From contig NC_081806.1 in assembly GCF_030704535.1 (NCBI RefSeq), positions 2,987,001 to 3,051,000 on the forward strand: 64,000 nt of DNA, read 5' to 3'. This DNA comes from Vitis vinifera. Its lineage: Eukaryota > Streptophyta > Magnoliopsida > Vitales > Vitaceae. Shown here one piece after another: positions 37,203 to 48,339 of the stretch (positions are counted from its first letter, which is position 1; every line of letters starts with the position of its first letter). A program made the position numbers and the translations under genes. A model generated the notes under the pieces. It made no database searches, had not been told where the DNA came from, and saw only the letters and a list, made by a program, of their open reading frames with translations.

Positions 37203-40200
37203 TTATGCCTCGTCCTCCTGATACTCTTCCTCGTCTTCATAATCACCTTCTTCATCTGCAGTTGCATCCTGGTATTGCTGGTACTCTGACACCAAATCAT
37301 TCATGTTGCTCTCAGCTTCTGTGAATTCCATCTCGTCCATTCCCTCACCAGTGTACCAGTGCAAGAAAGCCTTCCTCCGGAACATGGCAGTGAACTGCTC
37401 ACTCACCCTCCTGAACATCTCTTGGATTGATGTCGAATTCCCAATAAATGTTGAAGCCATCTTCAACCCCGTTGGAGGAATGTCACAAACAGTAGACTTC
37501 ACATTATTTGGAATCCACTCAACAAAGTAGGATGAGTTCTTGTTTTGTACATTAATCATCTGCTCGTCAACCTCCTTTGTGCTCATCTTTCCTCGAAACA
37601 TGGCCGATGCTGTGAGGTATCTACCATGGCGAGGATCAGCTGCACACATCATGTTCTTTGCATCCCACATCTGCTGGGTAAGTTCTGGGACTGTAAGAGC
37701 ACGGTACTGCTGGGACCCACGAGATGTGAGAGGTGCAAACCCAACCATAAAAAAGTGTAGCCTTGGGAATGGGATGAGGTTGACTGCCAGCTTGCGAAGA
37801 TCTGAATTCAGTTGGCCAGGGAAGCGGAGGCAGCATGTGACTCCACTCATTGTGGCAGAAATTAGATGGTTCAAGTCACCAACTGAACAAATACAAACAC
37901 TCGGTTAGTTCCAACATTAGGAAACCAATTTTAGCCAGTTTGTCTACTCAGGAAAAACTCAGAAAAAATAATGCAGAAACAATCAAATTTTCTAATATTG
38001 AACGGTTCATTACTTTTTACTTTAGAAAAATGAAAATTTGTTATCACTCTTGCTTGTAGTTAAACATGCTACAGAAGGACCAGTACTTCACTTACAAAAA
38101 CTCAAAGCCAAAGCTGTCAAAGAGAGAGATGCAGTAAGTCACTTAATTATTAACGTAAACGTTAACCAAAGACATTATAAATAATAAAGCGGAAGCCTAT
38201 GCAGACTTATTTAATTTCCTTGGAAGACAAAAAGGTCATCCAAGGAGATCCATGTGAAATCACAACTGTTTTTGTCCACAAGGAATAAATAAAATCAGGA
38301 AATCACGTGACTCAAGTGTGCAGCAGCTAGAATATAGAGGCGAACTCTACTATTACATATATTGAAAAACTTGTTCATTTTCCCATCCAAAATGCTTCAA
38401 TCCTGTCATGGAAGGAAACCCCAATTTTCTAGTTGAGGACCTTGTGGACTAGCATATTGTTTGTCAAACCACCACCACAGACAGAATATACAAGCTGTTC
38501 ACACAATAAAATATCAGAAACTGAGGAGGGCTAAACCATACCCCTCTGTACTGAACATAAAAAGACATGTTCAGACGTCCTCCAGCTTGATTCTTAGATA
38601 AAGATAAAACTATCAGCTGGACAGACTGAAAATGGATTCCATGCCCCTAAACCAAAACTTCCTCTATTCCCCGATGGGAATCGAGGAGGCAAGACACATG
38701 TGCCATGCAAAGACTAAAGAAGTCTGGCAATCACGTGAACTTTGCAGTCGAATCAGAATAAGAATAAGAATGGATTATTTTATTTGTCCTCCAGTGGGCA
38801 TCTGGCCCGTCCACACCACCATTCAAAGTTCTATCCGTCTGACATGATTTCCCACTGCAACCTCAACTGCCTTCTGTTAACCTAACCCCTTTTTTCTATA
38901 AAATAGGTAGAACGGCTCCATAACAAAACAAAGCGTTTGTCTCGAAAAAATATATATACATGGTAAACAAATTATATGACGGTACACAACCTAACAATTG
39001 AGATGATTCCAAAAATAAACGACGGATAAACGCACAGCCTACTGTTATGATAGGAAACTTGAATCTCATTTAACCAAACCCTAAAGATTGCGTTGCATTT
39101 TTTTCCTTTTTTTCTATAATTCATACTAAACAAAATTTAAGAAACCTACCAATTAAAAGGAAACAGACGAGTAAGAAAGGGGAAACAAACTTACAACTGG
39201 GCGTGGTGAGCTTGAGTGTACGGAAGCAAATATCGTAAAGAGCTTCGTTGTCCAGAACCATACACTCATCTGCATTTTCAACAAGCTGGTGAACAGATAG
39301 TGTGGCGTTGTAAGGCTCAACCACCGTATCGGACACCTTCGGAGATGGAAACACGGAGAATGTTAGCATCATCCTATCAGGGTACTCTTCCCTTATCTTT
39401 GAGATCAGCAGCGTTCCCATTCCAGAGCCGGTCCCGCCTCCCAATGAGTGACAAACCTGGAAACCTGAAAATAAATCAAAGATTCAAGAGTTTATTTTCT
39501 TGAACGCTCTGTTCGGTTGCTGAGAGAAGACAGGAATGGACAAAGGGTACACCGGAATCAGGCCAGACAAAATTCTCAAGTTTGGCTAATTGCAATTTCA
39601 GGCTTAGTTCAGCTATGCTTGAATTTCCTTCAGGAAACAATAAACGGCAGAAGATGGAACATTTAAAACTTTGTTGTCTTGTGTTTTACTCTTGTTTCCC
39701 GATAACACAACGTAGGATTAGAGTGAGAAAACAAAACCACAAAACAAAAGGGCTTCTAGGCCTTGTTTGGCTGCCAAGAAACTTGAAGAACTATATTTCC
39801 CACTGTTTGGTTGAACAGAAAACAAAGGAAAAAAGAAGAATTATTAACTCAACCAAACAATTGGATCGAATGCAGTGGACTTGGAACAAACATATTCACT
39901 CTCATAAGCCCAAATCCGACGTATCTTTCCATCCCCTCTCTCAGCGCCCAGACAAAAACGACATGAGAAAAAAAAAAACGCCCAGAACAGAGTGGAACAA
40001 AGTTTAAGGGAAAGAGAAACGGACCTTGTAGACAGTCACAGTTCTCAGCCTCCTTCCTCACAACATCGAGAACAGAGTCGATAAGCTCCGCTCCCTCCGT
40101 ATAATGACCCTTGGCCCAGTTGTTCCCGGCGCCGGACTGCCCAAACACAAAGTTATCCGGCCGGAAAATCTGTCCATACGGCCCAGATCTGACGCTGTCC

Positions 40201-40418
40201 ATCGTCCCTGGTTCAAGATCCATGAGAACCGCCCTAGGAACAAACCGGCCACAACTGGCTTCGTTGTAGTAGACATTAACTCTCTCCAGCTGCAGATCGG
40301 AATCCCCATGGTACCTTCCGGTGGAGTCGATGCCGTGCTCGGCGCACACCACCTCCCAGAACTTGGCTCCGATCTGGTTGCCGCATTGGCCGCCTTGGAT
40401 GTGGAGAATCTCACGCAT
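37203..40418 (-). CDS. TUBB: beta-tubulin
   Basis: GTP-binding subunit of the alpha/beta-tubulin dimer that forms microtubules. Three exons, the usual plant layout: 40025-40418, 39195-39464 and 37203-37882, joined with consistent split codons, giving 447 aa. It begins MREI, the tetrapeptide tied to tubulin mRNA autoregulation in animals. GGGTGSG (140-146) is the GTP-binding loop; the ends of exons 1 and 2 fall in NCDCLQG and TTPSFGD. The C-terminal tail is acidic and ends EEEYQEDEA. Introns are 560 bp and 1312 bp. There is no truncation or unusual residue. Isotype cannot be fixed from sequence alone. Confidence 0.97.
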
Positions 40419-40498
40419 TTTCTCGGGAAAATTGAGTGCGAAAGTAGAGAGAAAACAGGGTTACAGAGGGAAATGGGGGGAAATGGGGAAGCGGACGA

Positions 40499-40505
40499 AT
40501 TTATA
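40499..40505 (-). promoter_or_regulatory. TATA box of beta-tubulin
   Basis: The minus strand reads TATAAAT, about 80 bp upstream of the start codon, which implies a 5' leader of roughly 50 nt. Confidence 0.6.
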
Positions 40506-41599
40506 GGTGGAAGTTGACGGCTTCCCTTACGACTTTAGGAAATGAAGTAGTAAAACTTCACGGCGTTTATGACGGACGTTGGGTTTTAGGGGGAATCTGA
40601 AATTTGAACGGAGATTTAGTTGGGTGCTTACTGGAGTTAAAGAGATTGACACGTGTAAGGATCATATTGGCTTTCGCTAGGAACAGTCGAACAAATGGGT
40701 GACCAGAGGTTCCTATTTTTGGCGAGCTCTCCTGGTCACACCACCATTGTCATACGTAATTACCACTCTATCCTCACAATGGTCTACATATAATGATATT
40801 TTGAGTGGACCAAAGATGTCAATTAGTCAAATAGATACATGCCATACAAATATTAGAAAAAGTTTTTTAAAAAAATTCAAATTTATTTTACTTGATTTTT
40901 TACATAAAGAAACTTAAAATATAATAAAATTAAAGGAAAATAAGTGAGATGTTTCGTTAGACTTAATTTTAAAATTTTAAATTAATTTAAAAATTGAAAT
41001 TAAATTTCATTTAGTGTACATTTAATAAAAAGAAATATCATTTATGTTTTACACCATCAATCTTTATCACCTTTTCATGGGGTACTGAAAAAAGTTTGCA
41101 TTTAATGCATATTTAAGAAATGGGGGCTTTCCAGCCGTTTGATTCCATCGGACGGTTGGAAATCCAGAGTATCGGTCCGAGCGAAAACAGGGGAGAGGCT
41201 GAGGGGGCATTCGAGGATTGTGTGTGGATGAAGGGAACTGAAATAGACGTGGAAGTAGAGGAAAGCGTGGATCGTACTCCGAGATAATGAACTGACACGT
41301 GGAGCATGATGACGTAATCAAAGGCACTTGAATGAGAGCTGGAGATGGAGTGGAATAATCATGTGAGAGCAGATGTAGCCATCAACACCAGACTTGGCAT
41401 CAAAGCAAACCAACCCACTCTTTTGGATTTTGATTGAGAGGTACGGAGATTCCTCTCTCTAATTATAATATTGTTAAGTTTCATTAACTATTCGGCAAGG
41501 TATAGATAGAAGCGTTTCCATTTGAAGTGCTTTCAGTTGAAGTCCTTTCTCTAATAACATTTTCTTGATAATTATTTATAATGGTTTTTTTAAATATTA

Positions 41600-42210
41600 C
41601 AAAACATATTCTAAAAGTCACCTAAACCCTTAGTTTAAAATAGAGAAAACAAATAAAAATAAAAACAAAAACTAAATTTAAAATTAATAAATTATATTTA
41701 TGAACTACTTTTAAATTCATTTTACTTATTTTAATTCCTTCATATTAAATAATTTAAAATTTCATAAGTTTTTAATTTATTTTAATCATATATTGATTTT
41801 TTTATAATATAACTAAACATGCTAAAATAATTTTTCTTATTATTTGTTTTTTAAAATAAATTTTGTGAACTAAATATAAACTTAATGATAATCCTTTCAA
41901 ACTATGTTTGGTTCTTAAAAATTTTGAGGGAAAATATGAAGGAAATAAAATAAACAAGAAAAATAAAAAGAAATAAAAAGTGAAGGAAAATAAAAAATAT
42001 ATATGTTTAACCTTAATAAATTATTTTTATATGTTTCTTCAAACTCATTTTTCTTATTTCCTTATATTATATAAAAATTAAATAATTTAAATACATATAA
42101 TTTATTTTCTTTTGTATTTTTTACCGTAAAACCAAACATGAAAAAATTATTTTTCTTAATACTTTTTTTTCTTTCCTTAGTACTTTTTAGAAACTAAACA
42201 TATCATAAAT
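41600..42210. repeat. two MITE-like family A units
   Basis: The second unit (about 41906-42205) is the clearest of the family. It begins 'ctatgtttggttcttaaaaa', contains 'aataaattatttttatatg', 'aaactcattttt' and 'aaaaccaaacatgaaaaaat', and ends 'ctttttagaaactaaacat'. The first (about 41600-41885) is partial with the same blocks. Confidence 0.5.
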
Positions 42211-42260
42211 AACAATATAGTATAAGCAATTAAGATATTTAAGGTATTTTTATCATGATT

Positions 42261-42264
<4 letters not shown>

Positions 42265-42293
<29 letters not shown>
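42265..42293. repeat. (ATT)n microsatellite
   Basis: About ten ATT units. Confidence 0.8.
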
Positions 42294-42294
<1 letters not shown>

Positions 42295-43097
42295 GTAACT
42301 TATTTAAGTGAATACATGTGAGGAACATATGACCCAAATTAGAACAAAAAAATTATCACAAAATTAGGGATTTTAGTTAGGGTTTTTAACATTGTTTGAA
42401 ATATGCCTATTTATCATTCAACGATTATAAGGGTAAAAATTTGAAATTCCACTTAGATTTGGACTAAACATACAAACCCCTTATTAGTTTAACATTTCGT
42501 AAAAAAATCTCTTATCATTTTTATCGATCAATTCCACTTGCTTTGACTCATAGTAGAAAATATATATATATAAATTTCAAACTAATAGGAGTACAGTTTT
42601 AGAAATCATATTTTAGGTGTATCTAACCCCAAGCGTAACCACTTTTTAGTTGTAACGTCTTGTTTGTCAAACCCATTAAACCTATTTCTTTTGTTGAACA
42701 AATTAGATCGCATTAAACCTATTAATGAAAAATTAAACACATCACCACCTACTCTTATTGAATTACGCAAAATTGATCCTACTAAAACCACACCCACCCA
42801 TTACATTATAAAATTGTCATTTTACTTCAATTTTAAATCCTATTACATAGTCCACATCTATCTACTTTCTTTACAAACCCTCTTCACTTTTGTACCAAAG
42901 GAATGAAGGAATACATACACTAACAATATATAAAATCAAACACATCCATACCCTCTAGGATTTTATCAAAGCTTCACCGCACACTCGCATATTGAAGGAT
43001 GAATTCACTGAAAAAAAATATATATGTAAAAGAACTTTTAGGTTGCTGGTTGGCGGAGCGCAGAAGGTACGAAATAGGTCCATTTAATTGTTATCTT

Positions 43098-43233
43098 AGC
43101 CCAAAACCTGATCCAGGCCCATTCTCAAGGGCTGAGGAAAGTCTCTGGTTCCGAAGCCCGAGCCCAAGCCCACTTTCAAACGACGTCGTTCGTACTTGAT
43201 GTTTCCTGTATCACCTCCTTCAACTAGGGTTTT
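43098..43233 (+). promoter_or_regulatory. NOB1 promoter: Site II motifs, CG palindrome and telo-box
   Basis: AGCCCA occurs at 43098, 43161 and 43167 and GGCCCA at 43116. The perfect palindrome AACGACGTCGTT, with a GACGTC core, is at 43179-43190, and TAGGGTTTT, a telo-box in reverse, is at 43225-43233, 54 bp before the ATG at 43287. Site II plus telo-box is the combination described for plant ribosomal-protein and ribosome-biogenesis promoters, which suits NOB1's job. Motifs are seen; their activity is inferred. Confidence 0.6.
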
Positions 43234-43286
43234 GCTTAAAAAAACAAAACCCCAGCCCTCTATCTCACAGTCCCTAATTCCAAGCC

Positions 43287-45995
43287 ATGGAGGAACCTCC
43301 ATCGCAGGCTCCATGTTGGAGCAACATAGTCAAGGCGCAACCACCCCCAAAACCCCACCACCACCAGCAAGCCTTGATTCCCCCGAATCTCCCTGTCGGC
43401 AGCTGCAAATCCAGCAAAGGCATCAGCATAGCCGTCGTCGATGCCACCGCCATTATACAAGGCGGAGAGCAGCTCACTCGATGCGCCGACAAGTTCGTAT
43501 CTGTCTCCGAAGTCATCGACGAAGTCCGTGACCCCGTCTCCCGCCACAAGCTCGCCTTTGTTCCCTTCACTATCGACACCATGGAACCATCTCCCGAATC
43601 CCTCAAAAAAGGTCTCTCTTTCTCCTCTTTTTTTTTTTAATCCATCTCACATAATTCATGTTTATACACTGTTTTGATTCTGAGAAAATGAGAGAAGAAT
43701 GTGTGCTTAATTTAGTTGTGCGCTTTGTTCTGGTTCTGAATGAATGAGAAAATTTTGTTTTATTTTTTTCTCTTGTTCTCTCATTCTTCTGGGAACCAAA
43801 CAGTGCTATTAGATGTGGCTCATGTGAATTTAGATCAACCTAGAAGAGATTTAGGTAGGTCATTGCGATTTTAGGTAATCGAATTACTTGCAAATTCTGG
43901 AAGGAGCCAGTCAGCCTGTGGAATTCCGATGGCTAAATGCTGTTTGGGTTTCCATTTCTTTTATGTTTGACTGGGGATAATGGTACAGTGTAATCTGTAA
44001 ATTATTGTTGATGGGATATGTGCTTGGTTATCTGCCTTAGCCTGACTTCAACTTTGAGATGGATTTTAGGCATATGATGAAAGAGAAGAAAGGAAATTTT
44101 TTGAACTTTCATGTGTAGCTCGTTGTGGTCATTCTTCTTATTAGAGCACCTAGGATCCGAATTTTTATTTGTTTGCCATTTTTTTTTCTTAAATTTCAAA
44201 AAGGCTGTATGAGGTTGATTAGGAATTGAACTTTTGTGTTCTGTGTGGGGTGACAGTTATCAACTTCGCGAGAGCCACTGGTGACTTGCAGACGCTTTCA
44301 GATGTTGATCTTAAACTCATTGCATTGACTTATATGCTGGAAGCTCAGATCCATGGGACTAAGCATCTTAGGGACAGCCCTCCGCCTATCCATGCGGTTA
44401 ATGTGAAAAGGCTGCCTGAGAAGGATATGCCTGGGTGGGGCTCTAATGTTCCTAATTTGGAGGAGTGGGAGGCATTAGAACATGAAGTCGAGGATGGATC
44501 AAACCCAAATTCGAGAATCCTACCATTGACCGATTTAAATTTAAATGTTATCCCTGCAGATGATCACTCTGAAAATGGTTTAACAGGAAATGGAGGTGAA
44601 GCTCGATCTGAGGATCAAGAGGATACTGATCCCACATCGAGAAGACCTATGAGATATTTGCCTAAGAAGAAAGAAATAAAAATTGAGGGGAAGAAGATGG
44701 TGGCAGATGGAGTTGATGCCTCTCAGGGGCAATACGGTGATAATGCTGGTGATTGGTTGCCTGCTGTAAGTCGAAGTACTCATCGAAGATACCTTAGAAG
44801 AAAAGCTAGACACGAATTGCATGAAGCATCATTGGGAAATGGTCATCAGCATGATGCAGAGGAAAACATGGAAAATAACATCATTGAGGACACTGAATGC
44901 GCTGATGAGCTGATGCATGAAAGTCCTGAAGGAAAGCTTGTTGGAAATGGGATAACAGAGGAAAGTGGGACCACTGGAGGCAAGGAGGGTGATGGAAATC
45001 TTTCCTCAATCCTACAACAAATGAGGCTCGAAGAAGGTTCACTGAAGGATCTTCAAGAAGGGAAAGAGGGGGACTTCTTGTGTGGGGGATCTGAGTCCAA
45101 CAATTGCACAGTGGCAGAATCTACTTCTGATAATAATGCACATATAGCTGTTGAAGAGGATGAGGTTGAAACTATCGATGAAAGGTTGGACCACTTGGAG
45201 ATCTCAAGCCAGATGAGTGAAAGTGTTGATGTGTCATATATAGATGACGAAAGTAGTGAGCAAAGCTGGATGTTGAAATCCTTGTCTGATTCGAGTGTAG
45301 CTTGTGTAACCAGTGATTTCGCAATGCAAAATGTTCTTCTGCAGATGGGTTTGCGCCTGCTGGCACCAGGAGGGATGCAGATACGCCAGCTGCACAGGTA
45401 CAAACTGCATGCAATTTATGTTGACCGGGTTATTACTGATGTCTACTTATGATTTTCTTCTGCTTGTTATTCAACCTTTGAGACACAAATGCCACAGTTC
45501 TTTGTACTTTTCTTTAAGTTCAGAGTTTTGAAACTCTGAAACATGTATCTTCTAGGGTTCATCCATATTAATAGGACTTAAATAATTGTATATGAGTTTT
45601 CTCTATGTTTGTGCTAGGGACATCTAGTCTCACATAACTGACCTATTGTACCATGGATATGTGATTAATTTTTGGAACATCATATTTCCAGATGGATTCT
45701 TAAATGCCATGCCTGCAATGAGGTGACTGCTGAAATTGGGAGAATTTTCTGCCCAAGGTGTGGCAATGGTGGCACTTTACGCAAGGTAGCTGTTACAGTT
45801 GGTGAGAATGGAATTATTCTAGCAGCTCGTAAGCCACGTATTAGCTTGCGTGGCACAAAGGTAAGTAAATGATTCTCAAGCTTTTCTATTTCTTAGCAAT
45901 TACTGTGAAGTGTTCTGGTTCATACTGTTCCTTGGTTGTGCCCATTATTTTTTCAAGCAACTCCAGTATGGTTGTACATAAAGCACGAATATTGC

Positions 45996-46030
<35 letters not shown>

Positions 46031-46452
46031 GCTGACACTTGGCTGCATGCAGTTTTCACTGCCTTTGCCGCGAGGTGGAAGAGATGCCATTACTAAGAAC
46101 CCGATTTTACGTGAAGATCAACTCCCTCACAAGCTCCTGCACCCCAAGACAAAGAAGAAAGCTAATAAACCAGTTAGTTTTATTCCCTTTTCCTCCCCAT
46201 TTTTTTAAAAGTATTGTTATGCATGGGTTTCTCATTTCTATTATTGTTCAAATATCTTGTATTTAATTGAAGTTTAATTCATACATTTCCTATTGTTTTT
46301 TCTAGGGAGATGAATTCTTTGCTTCAGACGATTTCTTCAGCCACCATACTGATAAGAAAACTTCTTTAAGGCCTCCTGTAAGAGAAGCATTGGCGGTCTT
46401 CAGCGGAAAGAGGAATCCTAATGATAATCATTTCTCACGTTCGAAGCGGTAG
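43287..46452 (+). CDS. NOB1: NOB1-like endoribonuclease (20S pre-rRNA D-site cleavage)
   Basis: NOB1 cuts the 3' end of 18S rRNA (site D) during late 40S maturation. Five exons: 43287-43611, 44257-45397, 45692-45860, 46053-46172 and 46306-46452, phases consistent, giving 633 aa (Arabidopsis about 600). The N-terminal PIN domain starts IAVVDATAII with the metal-binding D52. A long acidic, low-complexity middle (about 190-440) follows. A zinc ribbon has C494, C497, C509 and C512 (CHAC ... CPRC), then conserved C-terminal GGRDAITKNP and REDQLP stretches and a basic end. Intron 4 carries a (TA)n tract. The promoter has ribosome-biogenesis-type motifs. It is convergent with the LRR pseudokinase downstream. 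Confidence 0.93.
45998..46027. repeat. (TA)n microsatellite in NOB1 intron 4
   Basis: About fifteen TA units, ending 25 bases before the exon 5' end (acceptor GCATGCAG at 46045-46052), so length changes could affect branch-point spacing. Confidence 0.85.
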
Positions 46453-46689
46453 ATGGCAGTTTGAGCTGGAGTTTTGAGTTTTGTTCATTCGTTTCGACTT
46501 GGTAGCTGTATTGAAAAGAAAAAAGAGGGGTTTTGCATGGCCAATTCAAGGTGTTAATGATTGTTTCTTTTTTTTTTTTTGGGTTTATCCCCTTCTTTTG
46601 AGTGAGCTAGACCCATAATTTGTCATGATGCTTATTATGTTATGGATAGTTTGCTCCTATCGAGCACAATTTTGGTGTTTTCTTATTTT

Positions 46690-46870
46690 TCTGGAAAATT
46701 GTTTTCAAAAAGCGATTCTAAGGAACAGTTTTTGAGAACCATTGTTGTTTGATATTTTGTAGAGTAAAAGTTTGGTCGATAATTTGAAATGTTTATAGCT
46801 TTAACTTGTTTTTTATGTATATATTTTTTAAAGCAGCATTAAGTGAAAATAACTTAAAACCATTAAAATA
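46690..46870. repeat. MITE-like repeat family B, partial copy 3
   Basis: It shares with the copy at 60628 the sequence of motifs 'ctaaggaacagtttttgagaa', 'gatattttgtagagtaaaagttt' and 'aacttgttttttatgtat'. Boundaries are approximate. Confidence 0.4.
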
Positions 46871-47870
46871 TGTTCTAAGAAAATAGTGACAAAATACCTA
46901 TTTTCTAGTAGCCAAATATGATTTTTGTTTTCCATTGTTGGAGGAAATGGGAAAAATGCATCTAAAGCAAATGAGTAAGCTTGGATGAGGAAATACAAAG
47001 GAGATGGTGGTTCATATGCCACAGCTGTGACAAAAGGTGAGAGAGTGAGACTCTCATTACTCATTACCCATTTTTTATTCTGTTCATCATCACACTGTCT
47101 GTCTTAACTCTTGCTTTAATTTTGAGCATCGAGTCAGAAGATTAAGTGATTAGCAATTTAACAGAATCCTTAAGCTCCATGGTCTGATGATGTATTTTAG
47201 GTGCAATTGGTTCATAGCCAAACCTATTGATTTAATTCTTTCTCTTACTATGAATATGGAGTAAAGTGGAGCGATTCAGTGGTCAGTTTAGTTATCATTC
47301 TGAGAATCTTGAATTATCTGATATGTCACTGCTCCCCCACTCTTTAACTGAGAAAAGGCTGATGTTTGTCCTCTTGGTTCAACTGAAAAAGGGGGGCTCA
47401 TATGCACTGTTTCTCATGTCAATGTGGGGAGAAACTGGATCATTTGCTTATGATTGACACTTACCCAAACGTTTTGTGTTGGGTCTCTCCAAAGGGTGTT
47501 CCTGATTTTCCAGTGCTGCAACTGTTGCACTACCAAAAAGCTTTTACAAAACATCAACTCTGACCCAATTATCAGCAATTTGAATATCATATCCAGTAAT
47601 GAAATACCAAGGAAATCACCCTGTTCTAGAGGGATGATCCTTTGAAGCCAATCGTTTTGAATGCTTCAGGCAGAAAAGCTGACATAGCATGTCTTAAATC
47701 TGGAAATTTATCCATCCTCCGTAAAGAAGCTTAATCAAACAAAAGTTTCATGTTTGGTCTTGAATTAGAGATGTTAAAAATAATGAATCAACCTACACCG
47801 TTTTTTTTTTTCTTAAACAAGAGATAGGAAAGCAAAATTGTGAATAGAAAACAGAAATCAGAATGAAAAA

Positions 47871-47929
47871 TGTCCATTGCCTAATGGATAGGACAGAGGT
47901 CTTCTAACCTTTGGTATAGGTTCAAATCC
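47871..47929 (+). pseudogene. truncated plastid-type trnR-UCU fragment (nuclear plastid DNA)
   Basis: This stretch follows the plastid tRNA-Arg(UCU) gene from the acceptor 5' strand (GTCCATTG) through the D arm (CTAATGGATAGGAC), the TCTTCTAA anticodon region and the T arm (GGTTCAAATCC). The 3' acceptor strand is missing, replaced by unrelated sequence, and one A is lost from the anticodon loop (TTCTAACC in place of TTCTAAACC). It cannot encode a working tRNA. Identity with the plastid gene is from memory of that sequence; a mitochondrial plastid-derived copy could be the immediate source. Confidence 0.7.
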
Positions 47930-48339
47930 AAAATAAGTAGGTAGTATTAAATACAAGAGCATAAACCCAGGTGATACCAGTGGCTGCTGCTGTGCAAATG
48001 CCTTGAAATTATAACAAAATTTACACCCAGAGTTTGTCAACTACAACATTAACTCGCTCTCAGTACAGCACTAGAGTAGAAAATTGGGGGGAAACATAGC
48101 TTGAAGAGGAGAAAATAGTCATCCTTTACTAACAAGACCTTAATCATGTTCAGAAATTTCAGAACTTTACTGATCAACCAATGGTATACAAAGAGGATTT
48201 GCCATGCATGAAGCTCTATGTTTCTTTTAGCATGCAAGCATTTACAAAGAACCCGATAAAACAAAAAAATTGAGGAAGAGGAAAGGAGAATTACAATTGT
48301 ATATTTCAGATTTACAGTGTGTTAGGTTTCATAACTCAA

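Larger units (their letters stand above)
40520..43090. other. divergent spacer between beta-tubulin and NOB1
   Basis: It carries the beta-tubulin promoter side, a less AT-rich stretch (about 41100-41420) with a GACACGTGG G-box/ABRE-like site near 41294, two family A repeat units (41600-42210) and an (ATT)n tract (42265-42293). No coding region is supported. Confidence 0.55.
46453..48339. other. convergent spacer between NOB1 and the LRR pseudokinase
   Basis: It includes both 3' UTRs, a partial family B repeat (about 46690-46870) and the plastid trnR fragment at 47871-47929. I see no coding region. Confidence 0.55.

Noticed and set aside
47871-47945. Functional nuclear tRNA-Arg gene
   Set aside because: The 3' acceptor strand is missing and the anticodon loop has lost a base, so it cannot fold into a working tRNA.
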